Assembly: GCF_002549795.1 (NCBI RefSeq)
Contig: NZ_CP021435.1
Span: 3,658,001-3,722,000 of the forward strand
DNA length: 64,000 bases
Reading direction: 5' to 3'
Origin: Halomonas beimenensis
GTDB taxonomy: Bacteria > Pseudomonadota > Gammaproteobacteria > Pseudomonadales > Halomonadaceae
Part shown: piece after piece, positions 30,565 through 39,210 of the stretch
How the letters are laid out: every line of letters begins with the position of its first letter
Numbering within the stretch: position 1 is the first letter of the stretch
Notes under the pieces: generated by a model
The model's input: the letters and a program-made list of their open reading frames with translations, nothing else
The model's database searches: none
Told to the model about the DNA's origin: nothing
Made by a program: the position numbers and the translations under genes

Positions 30565-31542
30565 ATGTCCTCCACTACCCGGATCCTCACCGGTACCCTG
30601 GCCGCGTCCCTGCTGGTCGCCGGCGGCGCCCAGGCCGACCGCAGCGAATGGCCCGAGAGCTTCACCGTCGGCACCGCCAGCCAGGGCGGCACCTACTTCG
30701 TCTACGGCTCCGGCTGGGCCAACCTGATCGCCGACGAACTGGGCGTCTCCGGCGGCGGCGAGGTCACCGGCGGGCCCAACCAGAACCTGGCCCTGGTGCA
30801 CACCGGAGACCTGGCCCTGGGCCTGACCACCATGGGCCCGGCCGCCGAGGCCGTGGCCGGCCAGAGCCCGCTGGCCCCCGGCGTGAAGATGGACAACGTC
30901 TGTGCGCTCTTCCCGATGTACGAGACGCCGTTCTCCATCACCACCCTCGCCGACAGCGGCATCGAGTCGATCGCCGACATCCCCGACGGCGCCACCATCG
31001 GCTTCGGCCCGGCGGCCTCCACCTCCGACACCTACTTCCCCAAGATCCTCGTCGAGCTGGGGGTGGATTTCGAGGCCCGTAACGGTGGCTGGAACGACCT
31101 GGGCGGACAGCTGCAGGACGGCCTGATCGACGTCATCGCCTTCGCCGCCGGGATCCCGGTGCCGGCGGTCAGCCAGCTCGAGGTGCAGACCGACGTCAAC
31201 ATCGTCGAGTTCACCGAGGAGGAGCAGCAGCAGGTCGTCGAGGCCTTCCCGGTGTCGCCGTTCCAGATCCCGGCCAGCACCTACCAGACCCTCGAGGAAG
31301 ACGCGCGCGCCGTCTCCATGTGGAACTTCACCATCGCCGGCTGTGACCTCCCCGAGGACTTCGTCTACGAGATCACCAAGCTGAGCCTGGAGAACAACGA
31401 CCGGATGCGCGACATCCACCGCAGCGCCCAGTTCAGCGTCCCGGAGAACCTCGAGTACAACACCGTGCTGCCCTTCCATCCGGGCGCCGTGCGCTGGTAC
31501 GAGGAGAACGGCTACGAGATCCCCGACGACCTGAAGCTCTGA
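30565..31542 (+). CDS. TRAP transporter substrate-binding protein, TAXI family
   Basis: This is the periplasmic receptor of a TRAP-TAXI transporter. The 325-residue product has a Sec signal peptide (cleavage expected after GGAQA, residue about 25) and then the TAXI fold: FTVGTASQGGTYFVYGSGWA, GPNQNLALVHTGDLALGLTT and IPDGATIGFGPAAST. The ATG at 30565 follows GGGAG; a longer in-frame reading has no such site and would bury the signal. The fused permease follows after a hairpin. Ligand unknown; C4-dicarboxylates or lactate-like acids would fit the DctBD link. Confidence 0.93.
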   Translation: MSSTTRILTGTLAASLLVAGGAQADRSEWPESFTVGTASQGGTYFVYGSGWANLIADELGVSGGGEVTGGPNQNLALVHTGDLALGLTTMGPAAEAVAGQSPLAPGVKMDNVCALFPMYETPFSITTLADSGIESIADIPDGATIGFGPAASTSDTYFPKILVELGVDFEARNGGWNDLGGQLQDGLIDVIAFAAGIPVPAVSQLEVQTDVNIVEFTEEEQQQVVEAFPVSPFQIPASTYQTLEEDARAVSMWNFTIAGCDLPEDFVYEITKLSLENNDRMRDIHRSAQFSVPENLEYNTVLPFHPGAVRWYEENGYEIPDDLKL

Positions 31543-31556
31543 ACCGTTGACCGCCC

Positions 31557-31585
31557 GCGATCCCGCGCCGCCGGCGCGGGATCGC
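31557..31585 (+). other. intercistronic stem-loop between TAXI receptor and permease
   Basis: A perfect 13-bp stem (GCGATCCCGCGCC and its complement, loop GCC) fills the 80-base gap. There is no T-run. Such hairpins usually protect the receptor mRNA end so that the receptor is made in excess over the permease. Confidence 0.6.
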
Positions 31586-31622
31586 CCCCCGCACGTTCGT
31601 CCCTCACCCAAGGGTGACTCCC

Positions 31623-33809
31623 ATGTCCCAGCACAACGATCCCCGTCACGACGTCCGTGACGACGAGGAGGTTCGCCCCGTCGTCGCCGATGGCGTGGAC
31701 GAAGAGGCCGTGGAATCCAACCGGCGCCTCTACACCGGCTGGCAGTGGCTGCTGTTCGGCGCCCTGGCCATCGCCTACTCCAGTTTCCACCTGGTGTCGC
31801 TCAACCTCTATCCGATGGAGACCTGGTCCTTCCGCATCGTGCACATCTGCGGTGCCCTGATCCTGGGCTACGGCCTGTTCGCCGGCACCCGCTTCGCCGA
31901 CGACGGCCACAAGCCCTCCCCGGCCTGGCTGGCGTGGCTGAGCTACGCCCTGCTCATCCCGGCGGGCTACGCCCTGGTCCAGGTCTTTTTGATGCAGCGG
32001 GCCATGAGCGGCGGCGCCATGCGCATCGAGCCGCACATCGAGGCCTTCCATTTCGGCTACCCGCTGATGCTGGCCACCGCCGCGGCCATCCTGCTGTCCT
32101 GGAGCTACCGCCAGTACCGTCATCGGCTCTCCCCGGCGGACCTGGTGCTGATGGTCTGCGCCGTCGCCAGCGCCGGCTACCTGCTGGTGATGTTCAACAG
32201 CCCCCTGCGGGCCTCCACCGGCACCCCCTTCGCGCCCATGGGCATCTCCTACGCGGCGATCGCCGGGGCCGCGCTGATCCTCGAGCTGACTCGCCGCGTC
32301 GCCGGCCTGGCGCTGGTGATCATCGCCGGCATCTTCCTCGTCTACGTGTTCGCCGGCCCCTACCTGCCGGGCTTCCTCGGCTATCCTGGCCTCTCGGTGG
32401 GACGCTTCTTCAGCCAGGTCTACACCGATGCCGGCGTGCTCGGCCCGACCACCGCGGTGTCCTCGACCTACATCATCCTGTTCATCATCTTCGCCGCCTT
32501 CCTGCAGGCCTCGAAGGTCGGTGACTACTTCGTCAACTTCGCCTTCGCCGCCGCCGGCCGCGCCCGCGGCGGCCCCGCCAAGGTGTCGATCTTCGCCTCC
32601 GGCCTGATGGGCATGATCAACGGCACCAGCGCCGGCAACGTGGTCTCCACCGGCTCGCTGACCATCCCGCTGATGAAGAAGGTCGGCTACCCGGCCCGCA
32701 GCGCCGGCGCCATCGAGGCCGCCGCCTCCACCGGCGGGCAGATCATGCCGCCGATCATGGGCGCCGGCGCCTTCATCATGGCCGAGGTCACCGGCATCCC
32801 CTATACCGAGATCGCCGTGGCGGCGCTGATCCCGGCCATCCTCTACTTCCTGTCGATCTACTGCATGGTCGACTTCGAGGCCGCCCGCAAGGGCATGCGC
32901 GGCATGCGCAAGGAAGAGATCCCGCTGTTCTCGAAGCTGGTCAAGCAGGTCTACCTGTTCGCGCCCATCATCATCCTGATCGTGGCCCTGTTCATGGGCT
33001 ACTCGGTGATCCGCGCCGGCACCCTGGCCACCGCCTCGGCCGCCGTGGTGAGCTGGATCTCGCCCAACAAGATGGGTCCGACGGCCATCCTCCGTGCCCT
33101 GCAGCTGGCCGGCACCATGGCCATCCAGATCATCGCCGTGTGCGCCTGCGCCGGCCTGATCGTCGGCGTCATCGCCCTGACCGGGGTCGGCGCGCGCTTC
33201 TCCTCGCTGCTGCTCGGCCTGGCCGGGGTCAGCCAGCTGCTGGCGCTGTTCTTCGCCATGTGCATCTCGATCCTGCTCGGCATGGGCATGCCGACCACCG
33301 CCGCCTACGCGGTGGCCGCCTCGGTGGTCGCCCCGGGCCTGATCGAGATCGGCATCCAGCCGCTGGTGGCGCACTTCTTCGTGTTCTACTTCGCGGTGGT
33401 CTCGGCGATCACCCCGCCCGTGGCCCTGGCCTCCTACGCCGCGGCGGGCATCTCCGGGGACAACGCCATGAGCACCTCGGTGGCCTCCTTCAAGATCGGC
33501 CTGGCCGCCTTCATCGTGCCCTTCATGTTCTTCTACAGCCCGGCCATGCTGATGGAAGGCTCCTGGCTGCAGATCCTGCGAGTCGGGGTGACCGCCACCC
33601 TGGGCATCGTGCTGCTGTCCGCCACCGTCCAGGCCTGGTTCTTCGGCCCGGTGAAGGCCTGGCAGCGCCTGGTGATGATGGTCGGGGCCCTGTGCATGAT
33701 CTATGGCGGCCTCTACACCGACGTGGCCGGCCTGGCCATCGGTGCGGCCCTGGTGATGTACCAGCGTGGCCGCAACGGCGGCGGCGCCCAGCCGGTGACG
33801 TCCGGCTGA
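31623..33809 (+). CDS. TRAP transporter fused permease (DctQM type, 4TM/12TM)
   Basis: This 728-residue inner-membrane protein is a fusion of the small and large TRAP permease subunits, as is standard for TAXI systems. The first ~200 residues hold the small-subunit-like helices. The rest has the large-subunit signatures AGRARGGPAKVSIFASGLMGMINGTSAGNVVSTG and ILLGMGMPTTAAYAVAA. The ATG at 31623 follows AAGGGTGA; an in-frame GTG nine bases earlier overlaps that site. It works with the receptor encoded just upstream, driven by a sodium gradient in characterised members. Confidence 0.94.
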   Translation: MSQHNDPRHDVRDDEEVRPVVADGVDEEAVESNRRLYTGWQWLLFGALAIAYSSFHLVSLNLYPMETWSFRIVHICGALILGYGLFAGTRFADDGHKPSPAWLAWLSYALLIPAGYALVQVFLMQRAMSGGAMRIEPHIEAFHFGYPLMLATAAAILLSWSYRQYRHRLSPADLVLMVCAVASAGYLLVMFNSPLRASTGTPFAPMGISYAAIAGAALILELTRRVAGLALVIIAGIFLVYVFAGPYLPGFLGYPGLSVGRFFSQVYTDAGVLGPTTAVSSTYIILFIIFAAFLQASKVGDYFVNFAFAAAGRARGGPAKVSIFASGLMGMINGTSAGNVVSTGSLTIPLMKKVGYPARSAGAIEAAASTGGQIMPPIMGAGAFIMAEVTGIPYTEIAVAALIPAILYFLSIYCMVDFEAARKGMRGMRKEEIPLFSKLVKQVYLFAPIIILIVALFMGYSVIRAGTLATASAAVVSWISPNKMGPTAILRALQLAGTMAIQIIAVCACAGLIVGVIALTGVGARFSSLLLGLAGVSQLLALFFAMCISILLGMGMPTTAAYAVAASVVAPGLIEIGIQPLVAHFFVFYFAVVSAITPPVALASYAAAGISGDNAMSTSVASFKIGLAAFIVPFMFFYSPAMLMEGSWLQILRVGVTATLGIVLLSATVQAWFFGPVKAWQRLVMMVGALCMIYGGLYTDVAGLAIGAALVMYQRGRNGGGAQPVTSG

Positions 33810-33827
33810 CGCCTCCCCCACCTACGC

Positions 33828-33860
33828 GAAGGGCCCCGCCGGATGGCGGGGCCCTTCTTC
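33828..33860. terminator. bidirectional terminator between TRAP permease and metF
   Basis: A perfect 13-bp stem (GAAGGGCCCCGCC and its complement, loop GGAT) is followed by TTC repeats on the plus strand. It separates two convergent genes. Confidence 0.8.
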
Positions 33861-33904
33861 GTCATGCGGACGGGAATCCAGGACCGGCCTACGGCCGGCT
33901 GGGT

Positions 33905-34747
33905 TCAGGCGGAGATATTGTCCAGCACCTTGAGGGTCGGCTCGGCCTGGTTGAGCGTGTAGAAGTGCAGCCCCGGGGCACCGCCGTCGAGCAGCCGCTG
34001 GCACAGCCGCGAGATGACCTCCTCGCCGAAGGCCGCGATGGCCGCGCTGTCGTCGCCATACGCCTCGAGTTGCTTGCGGATCCAGCGGGGGATCTCGGCG
34101 CCGCAGGCATCGGAGAAGCGCGCCAGCTTGGTGTAGTTGGTGATCGGCATGATGCCCGGCACGATCGGCGCCTCAACGCCCAGGGCGCGGGCCCGCTCGA
34201 CGAAGTGGAAGTAGGCGTCGGCGGTGAAGAAGTACTGGGTGATGGCCAGGTCGGCCCCGGCCTTCATCTTGCGGGCGAAGTTCTCCAGGTCCCGGTCGAA
34301 GCTCGGTGCCTGGGGGTGGGACTCCGGGTAGGCCGCCACGGCGATCTCGAAGTGGTCGCCGGTCTCCTCGCGGATGAACTCGACGAGCTCGTTGGCGTAC
34401 CGGAGCTCGCCGACCCCGCCCATGCCCGAGGGCAGGTCCCCGCGCAAGGCCACCAGGCTGTCGATGCCTTCCTCCCGGTACTGGACCAGCAGGTCGCGCA
34501 GCGCCGCCTTCTCGCTGCCGATGCAGGACAGGTGCGGCGCGGTGGTGAAGCCCGACTCGCGCACGGCGCGCACCGTGTTGAGGGTACGATGCTGGGTCGA
34601 GCCCCCCGCACCATAGGTCACGGAGAAGAAGCGTGGACGACGGGCGGCCAGGGCATCCCGGGTGCGCATCAGCTTCTCGTGCCCGGCCTCGGTGTTGGGC
34701 GGGAAGAATTCGAAGCTGATCCCCAGCGGATGCTCGTGTGCACTCAT
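33905..34747 (-). CDS. metF: methylenetetrahydrofolate reductase
   Basis: MetF reduces 5,10-methylene-THF to 5-methyl-THF, supplying the methyl group for methionine. The 280-residue product has the TIM-barrel signatures ISFEFFPP near the N-terminus, FFSVTYGAGGS, DSLVALRGDLP and AITQYFFTADAY. The ATG at 34747 (MSAHEHPLGISFEFFPP) is preferred over a 44-codon upstream extension. It complements ahcY and metK elsewhere in the window. Confidence 0.96.
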   Translation of the reverse strand: MSAHEHPLGISFEFFPPNTEAGHEKLMRTRDALAARRPRFFSVTYGAGGSTQHRTLNTVRAVRESGFTTAPHLSCIGSEKAALRDLLVQYREEGIDSLVALRGDLPSGMGGVGELRYANELVEFIREETGDHFEIAVAAYPESHPQAPSFDRDLENFARKMKAGADLAITQYFFTADAYFHFVERARALGVEAPIVPGIMPITNYTKLARFSDACGAEIPRWIRKQLEAYGDDSAAIAAFGEEVISRLCQRLLDGGAPGLHFYTLNQAEPTLKVLDNISA

Positions 34748-35008
34748 CGATCCGGTCCTCGTGGTTCGGGCGGTGTCCAGGTTCGCCGTCCGGCGGCGCA
34801 GGGCGCGAGCGACGGGCGGCGCGGTGATGGCGCCATTGTGACGACTCGGGCCGAGGACGACCAATGAAAGTTTCGTCATCCTGCATCGATTCCATTCATA
34901 TAAAAACCCGGACTTCCATAACCAGGCGTGCTAAAGAGCGCCCGACCGAGCCTGACAGCCGATCCGCCGCCAGGCATCATGAGGGCCCGCTCGACAAGGA
35001 CGCGACGC

Positions 35009-35941
35009 ATGACCCTCGACCCCGACACCCTGATGGGCCCGCTATGGACCCTGCTGGCCTTCGTGGCCCTGGGCTGGCTGGTGGCCAGGCGACTGGCCGT
35101 CGACCCCCGTCCCATCGCCACCCTCCTCATCTATCTGATCGCCCCGCTGACCTTCTTCCGGGGGCTGATCCTGGGGGGCCCGACGCCGGCCGACCTGCTG
35201 ATCACCGCGGCGCTGTTCGTCACCGCCTGCCTGGTGGCCCTGGGAGTCAGTCGACTGGCCCGCGGGAGGCTGCCCGGCGAGGAGAGCGCGGTGCTGGCCT
35301 TCTCCGCCGGCACGGGGAACACCGGCTACTTCGGCCTGCCGGTGGCGCTGGTGCTGCTGCCGCCCGAGGGCGTCACGCTCTATCTCTTCGGCGTGCTGGG
35401 CGTGACCCTGTACGAATTCACCCTGGGCTTCTATCTGAGCGCCCGCGGCCGCTTCTCGGTGCGCGACAGCCTGGTCAAGATCCTGCGCCTGCCGCTGATC
35501 TACGCCTTCCTGGCGGCCCTGCTGGTAGAAGGCAGCGGTCTGGCCGTGCCGCCGGCGGTCCTGGAAGGGCTGGAGGTCTTCCCGCCGACCTACACCCTGC
35601 TCGGCATGATGATCATCGGCATGACCCTGGGGCGGGTCACCATTCGCCAACTGGACTGGCGCTTCATCGGCGCCTGCGTGGCGGTACGCTATGTGGTCTG
35701 GCCCCTGCTGGCGCTGGGCGTCGTACTGGGACTGCAGGCCACGGTGGGGATCTCGCCGGCGCTCGCCATGGCCCTGCTGCTGGTGGGCGTGGTGCCCATG
35801 GCCGCCAACGTGGTGGTGGTGGCCATGGAACTCGGCATCGCCCCGGAGAAGGGTGCCCTGGCGGTGCTGCTCACCACCCTGGCCGCCCCCCTGCTCATTC
35901 CGCTCTACCTGGGCTGGATGCTGCCCCTGGTCGGCGGCTAG
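35009..35941 (+). CDS. AEC-family auxin efflux carrier-like permease
   Basis: The 310-residue membrane protein has about 10 hydrophobic helices and the AEC-family features SAGTGNTGYFGLPVAL near residue 100 and GVVPMAANVVVVA near 265. Bacterial members transport malonate, malate or similar acids; the substrate here is not evident. The ATG at 35009 follows AAGGA. Its TAG stop lies inside the target duplication of the IS481 element, so the coding sequence is unaltered by the insertion. Confidence 0.88.
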   Translation: MTLDPDTLMGPLWTLLAFVALGWLVARRLAVDPRPIATLLIYLIAPLTFFRGLILGGPTPADLLITAALFVTACLVALGVSRLARGRLPGEESAVLAFSAGTGNTGYFGLPVALVLLPPEGVTLYLFGVLGVTLYEFTLGFYLSARGRFSVRDSLVKILRLPLIYAFLAALLVEGSGLAVPPAVLEGLEVFPPTYTLLGMMIIGMTLGRVTIRQLDWRFIGACVAVRYVVWPLLALGVVLGLQATVGISPALAMALLLVGVVPMAANVVVVAMELGIAPEKGALAVLLTTLAAPLLIPLYLGWMLPLVGG

Positions 35942-35942
35942 C
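35937..35942. repeat. 6-bp target duplication GCTAGC, left copy (IS481)
   Basis: GCTAGC abuts the left IS end and is repeated at 36972-36977. It fits the NCTAGN target reported for Bordetella IS481. This copy contains the AEC carrier stop on the plus strand and the transposase stop on the minus strand. Confidence 0.92.
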
Positions 35943-36888
35943 TGTGTAAACCCACCAGGTTGTTCACGGAAAGGCCTAACCGGTGAACCGGAGAGCAGTA
36001 ATCCAAACTGGCATGCGGCCGATGCCAGTTGTACTGGTGCAGCCAGGCCGGCAGATGTTGCCGGCGCTGCTCCGAGCTCTCGTAGGACCGCGCATAGGCC
36101 CATTCGCGAAGGGCGGTTTGAATAAACCGCTCTGCCTTGCCATTGGTGCGTGGGGTATAAGGGCGAGTGCGCTTGTGCGTTAGCCCCAGGCGCCGGCACA
36201 GGCGCTGGAATGCCTTGGATTTGTAACAGGCGCCGTTGTCGGTCAGGACACGGGCGAAGCGAACCCCGAGCCGCCGGTAATAACGCATCGCGTCCAGCAG
36301 CGCGTAACACGCGCTCCAACCGGTTTCATTGGGATAGAGGGTGCCGAAGGCCACCCGTGAGTGATCGTCGATAGCGATATGGACATACTCCCACCCCGCG
36401 CCGGGCGTGTTCTGCTGGCGATCGCCCGTCACCCGATGGCCCGGGCGTTCGAAACGTCCCAACTTCTTGATATCCAAGTGCAGGAGATCCCCTGGCGCGT
36501 CATGTTCATAGCGGTTATCAGGCCTTGCCGGTGACAGCAAGGCCAGCCGGTTCAGCCCCTTGCGCTTGAGGATCCGCGCCACCGTGCTCTGCCCGATGCC
36601 CAGCGCCCGGGCGATCTGGCGATAGGTCTGACGCTGCTGACGACGTTCGATGACCTGCTCCACGGTGGCGGCATCGGTGGCACAAGGGCTCCGCCCCGGG
36701 CGCGACGAGCGGTCTTGAAGCCCCGGGAGGCCTTCTTCGCGGAACCGGCGGACCCACTTGTAGACCGTTCTCACACTGACGCCCTGAGCTTGAGCCACTT
36801 CCCTTGGCCGTATCCCTTCATCGATGACACGACGTGCCAGCAGGGCTCGACCATGTGGGGTAAGACGGGCATTCTGGTGAGTGTTCAT
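35938..36888 (-). CDS. IS481 family transposase
   Basis: The 316-residue product has two N-terminal HTH modules (GIRPREVAQAQGVSVRTVYKWVRRF and RQIARALGIGQSTVARIL) and an integrase catalytic core with the DDE residues in LLHLDIKKLG, VLTDNGACY and NGKAERFIQ. It is intact. The ATG at 36888 follows AGGAGG; a 22-codon extension lacks one. The last sense codons run to the IS tip and the TAG stop is read from the flanking GCTAGC, so the host target supplies the stop codon. Confidence 0.93.
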   Translation of the reverse strand: MNTHQNARLTPHGRALLARRVIDEGIRPREVAQAQGVSVRTVYKWVRRFREEGLPGLQDRSSRPGRSPCATDAATVEQVIERRQQRQTYRQIARALGIGQSTVARILKRKGLNRLALLSPARPDNRYEHDAPGDLLHLDIKKLGRFERPGHRVTGDRQQNTPGAGWEYVHIAIDDHSRVAFGTLYPNETGWSACYALLDAMRYYRRLGVRFARVLTDNGACYKSKAFQRLCRRLGLTHKRTRPYTPRTNGKAERFIQTALREWAYARSYESSEQRRQHLPAWLHQYNWHRPHASLDYCSPVHRLGLSVNNLVGLHS

Positions 36889-36971
36889 CCGGACCTCCTG
36901 GAGCGATTGGTTGGTTCGCATCTCCAGTCTTCCGGGTAGGTTCCGGATGAACAACCTACCGAGAGATCACA
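35943..36971 (-). mobile_element. complete IS481-family insertion sequence (1029 bp)
   Basis: Ends are TGTG...CACA. The terminal repeats agree at 16 of the first 24 bases, including an identical AGGTTGTTCA at positions 15-24. A perfect 6-bp duplication GCTAGC flanks the element. It carries a single intact transposase gene. It separates two convergent genes whose stop codons overlapped before insertion. Confidence 0.94.
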
Positions 36972-36977
36972 GCTAGC
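36972..36977. repeat. 6-bp target duplication GCTAGC, right copy (IS481)
   Basis: This copy is identical to 35937-35942 and contains the TAG stop of the glutathione transferase gene on the minus strand (36973-36975). Confidence 0.92.
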
Positions 36978-37626
36978 CCAGCTCCGGCGCGACCAGCACC
37001 CGGGCGGCGGCGGGCCGGGCCTGAAGCCGCCGGATATAGGCCACCAGGCGCGGGGTCTCGGCGAGGAAGGCCTCCGCGGCAGCCAGGCCGAGCAGGTAGT
37101 CGAGCATGGGCGCCGCGATGGCATCGGCAATGGTGAAGTCGTCGCCCACCAGGTAGTCGCCCTCGGCCAGCTGGCCCTCCAGCAACCCCAGCACCCGCGC
37201 CAGCTCCGGCTGGGCCGCGGCCACGGCGTCCTGGCGCACCGCGCCTCCCACGCCCTTGGGGAAGACGAATTCCAGCAGGTAGCGACGCACCAGCGCCTGA
37301 TCCACGTAGCCGGCGAGCACCCCGGTCCACTGGTCGACGCGCGCCCGCGGCCAGGGAGCCTCGGGTTGCAGCGCCGGCCCCTCGAAGGCGCCATCCAGGT
37401 AACGGCAGATGGTGGGCGTCTCGATCAGGCGGCGCTCGCCATGGAGCAGGATGGGAACCTTGCCGAAGGGATGCAGCGCATAGTGCGCCGGGGAATGCAG
37501 GGCGACGGGCCGGCCGTCGACCTCGGGGCCCAGGGTGTAGGGGATGCCCTTCTCCTCGCAGCACAGCTGGACGCTGCGCACGAAGGTGCTGAACTGGGGG
37601 CCGACGATATGCACGGAGGCGGTCAT
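36973..37626 (-). CDS. glutathione S-transferase family protein
   Basis: The 217-residue cytosolic protein has an N-terminal thioredoxin-like domain (FSTFVRSVQLCCEEKGIPY, then FGKVPILLHGERRLIETPTICRYL, where the VP and ET residues contact glutathione) and a C-terminal helical domain with DDFTIADAIAAPMLDYL. It is divergent from a TetR regulator with a large palindrome in between, which suggests inducible control, perhaps in electrophile detoxification. Its 3' end abuts the IS481 element but is unchanged. Confidence 0.93.
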   Translation of the reverse strand: MTASVHIVGPQFSTFVRSVQLCCEEKGIPYTLGPEVDGRPVALHSPAHYALHPFGKVPILLHGERRLIETPTICRYLDGAFEGPALQPEAPWPRARVDQWTGVLAGYVDQALVRRYLLEFVFPKGVGGAVRQDAVAAAQPELARVLGLLEGQLAEGDYLVGDDFTIADAIAAPMLDYLLGLAAAEAFLAETPRLVAYIRRLQARPAAARVLVAPELG

Positions 37627-37667
37627 CTCGGGACTCCTTCGGTGGGAGATGATGGCAGGCTAGTCCG

Positions 37668-37699
37668 CGTCACCATATGTTCAAGAACATATGGTGACG
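37668..37699. promoter_or_regulatory. 32-bp palindromic operator between gst and tetR
   Basis: CGTCACCATATGTTC and its exact complement are separated by AA. The site lies midway between the two divergent start codons (37626 and 37740). It is the obvious binding site for the adjacent TetR-family protein. Confidence 0.85.
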
Positions 37700-37739
37700 A
37701 GATGCCATCCTGACGGGATCAGCCACGAGGAGAATCGCC

Positions 37740-38285
37740 ATGCCCTGGAGCGCCGATCACAAGGCCCGGACTCGCCGACGCATCCTGGAGGCCGCCGCGA
37801 CGCTGTTCACCCGCCACGGCTTCGTCGAGGTGAGCATCGATGACGTCATGCGCCACGCCGGCCTGACACGCGGGGCCTTCTATGCCCACTTCGCGTCCAA
37901 GGGCGAGCTCCACGCCGAGTCGCTCCACCACGCCGCCCACGCCCAGGCCCACCGACTGGAGGGCGTCACTGCCCAGGCGCTCGCCCTCGGCTACCTGAGC
38001 CAGTCCCATCGCCAGGGCGAGGCCATCAACTGCCCCCTGGCCTGCCTGGTCAGCGATGTCGCCCAGCAGGACGAGCGGGTCCGAGGTACCTACACCCGAC
38101 TGTTCGCCGGCTTCGTGTCACGCTGCCAGGACGCCGACGCCTCTTCGCCCGACCGTGAGAGGGCGCTGCAGCGGGCGGTGGCCCTGATCGGCGGCATGGC
38201 GATCGCCCGCACCCTCAACGACGACGCCCTGGCGGAGGAGCTGCTGGCGGCCTGCCGGACCCTGGTCTCACCCGAGACGCGCTGA
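37740..38285 (+). CDS. TetR-family transcriptional regulator
   Basis: The 181-residue product has a TetR N-terminal HTH (RRRILEAAATLFTRHGFVEVSIDDVMRHAGLTRGAFYAHFASKGEL, residues about 12-57) and a helical ligand domain. It resembles the subgroup in which a Cys-containing NCPLACL stretch (about residue 98) follows; NemR-like electrophile sensors use such cysteines, so redox sensing is possible. It is divergent from the glutathione transferase gene and overlaps the next convergent gene by 18 bases. Confidence 0.9.
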   Translation: MPWSADHKARTRRRILEAAATLFTRHGFVEVSIDDVMRHAGLTRGAFYAHFASKGELHAESLHHAAHAQAHRLEGVTAQALALGYLSQSHRQGEAINCPLACLVSDVAQQDERVRGTYTRLFAGFVSRCQDADASSPDRERALQRAVALIGGMAIARTLNDDALAEELLAACRTLVSPETR

Positions 38286-39122
38286 CACGGGCAGCGACGG
38301 GTCAGGCGGGCCAGCCCCGGCGACGGACTGCGCCTCGCCCTCGGGGACGGTCAGGGTACCGATGACCGGTTCCCGTTCGATCACCTCCCCGCGCCAGTCG
38401 ATCAGCCGTAGTCGACCGTCCGCCCCTTCCAGCAGCGCCGTGCAGTGCTCCACCCAGTCCCCGTCGTTGCAGTAGAGGAGTCCATCACGGGCGCGGAAGC
38501 CGGCCTTGTGGATATGGCCGCCGACATAGCCGTCCAGTCCCTCCCTGGCCGCCTGGTGCAGCGCCGCCTGCTCGAACTGGGCGATGTAGCGCTGAGCGGC
38601 CCCGACCCGCCGCTTCAGGGCGCTGGCCAGCGACCAGTAGGGCAGCCCCAGCAGCCCGCGGGTGCGGTTGCACCAGCGATTGAGCGTCAGCACGAACTGG
38701 TGCATGCCGTCGCCCAGCGCCAGCAGCCAGGGCGCGATACGCACATGGGTATCGAATTCGTCGCCGTGGCTGACCAGCAGCCGCCGCCCGTCGGCGGTGA
38801 CGTGGATCATGCGCCGCTCGATGCGGACCCGATGGACCCTCAGGCCGCAGAGCCGGCGCAAGGCGGCATCGTGGTTGCCAGGGATGTAGACGATCTCGCA
38901 TCCGCCGCGGGCCAGACGCAGCAGTCGCGCCGCGAGCCGCCGCTGGTCCGGGGGCAGCACCGCCCGACGGCGCATGGCGATCAGGTCGACGATGTCGCCG
39001 ACCAGGTAGAGGCGTTCGGGACGCACGCGGCGCAGCAGGCTGGCCAGCAGCGCCGCCTGGCAGTCCCGTGTGCCGAGATGGACGTCGGAGACGAAGAGGG
39101 TACGGGCGTTGGGCGTCGGCAT
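38268..39122 (-). CDS. UDP-2,3-diacylglucosamine hydrolase-like metallophosphoesterase
   Basis: The 284-residue product is a calcineurin-like phosphoesterase with the five metal motifs: SDVHLG near the N-terminus, GDIVD, GNHD, SHGDEFD and GGHIHKAG. The arrangement is that of LpxH-like enzymes, but the length and C-terminal tail match the group found in proteobacteria that is distinct from true LpxH, so the substrate is uncertain. The ATG at 39122 follows AGGAG; an extended reading exists upstream. Confidence 0.85.
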   Translation of the reverse strand: MPTPNARTLFVSDVHLGTRDCQAALLASLLRRVRPERLYLVGDIVDLIAMRRRAVLPPDQRRLAARLLRLARGGCEIVYIPGNHDAALRRLCGLRVHRVRIERRMIHVTADGRRLLVSHGDEFDTHVRIAPWLLALGDGMHQFVLTLNRWCNRTRGLLGLPYWSLASALKRRVGAAQRYIAQFEQAALHQAAREGLDGYVGGHIHKAGFRARDGLLYCNDGDWVEHCTALLEGADGRLRLIDWRGEVIEREPVIGTLTVPEGEAQSVAGAGPPDPSLPVSARLG

Positions 39123-39210
39123 GGGCACGGTCTCCTGGCGTGACGAGCCCAGGATGCCCCGACGGCATGACAGGCGCTTGGCGGCGCCATGACGGTCCCA
39201 TGACCCCGGC

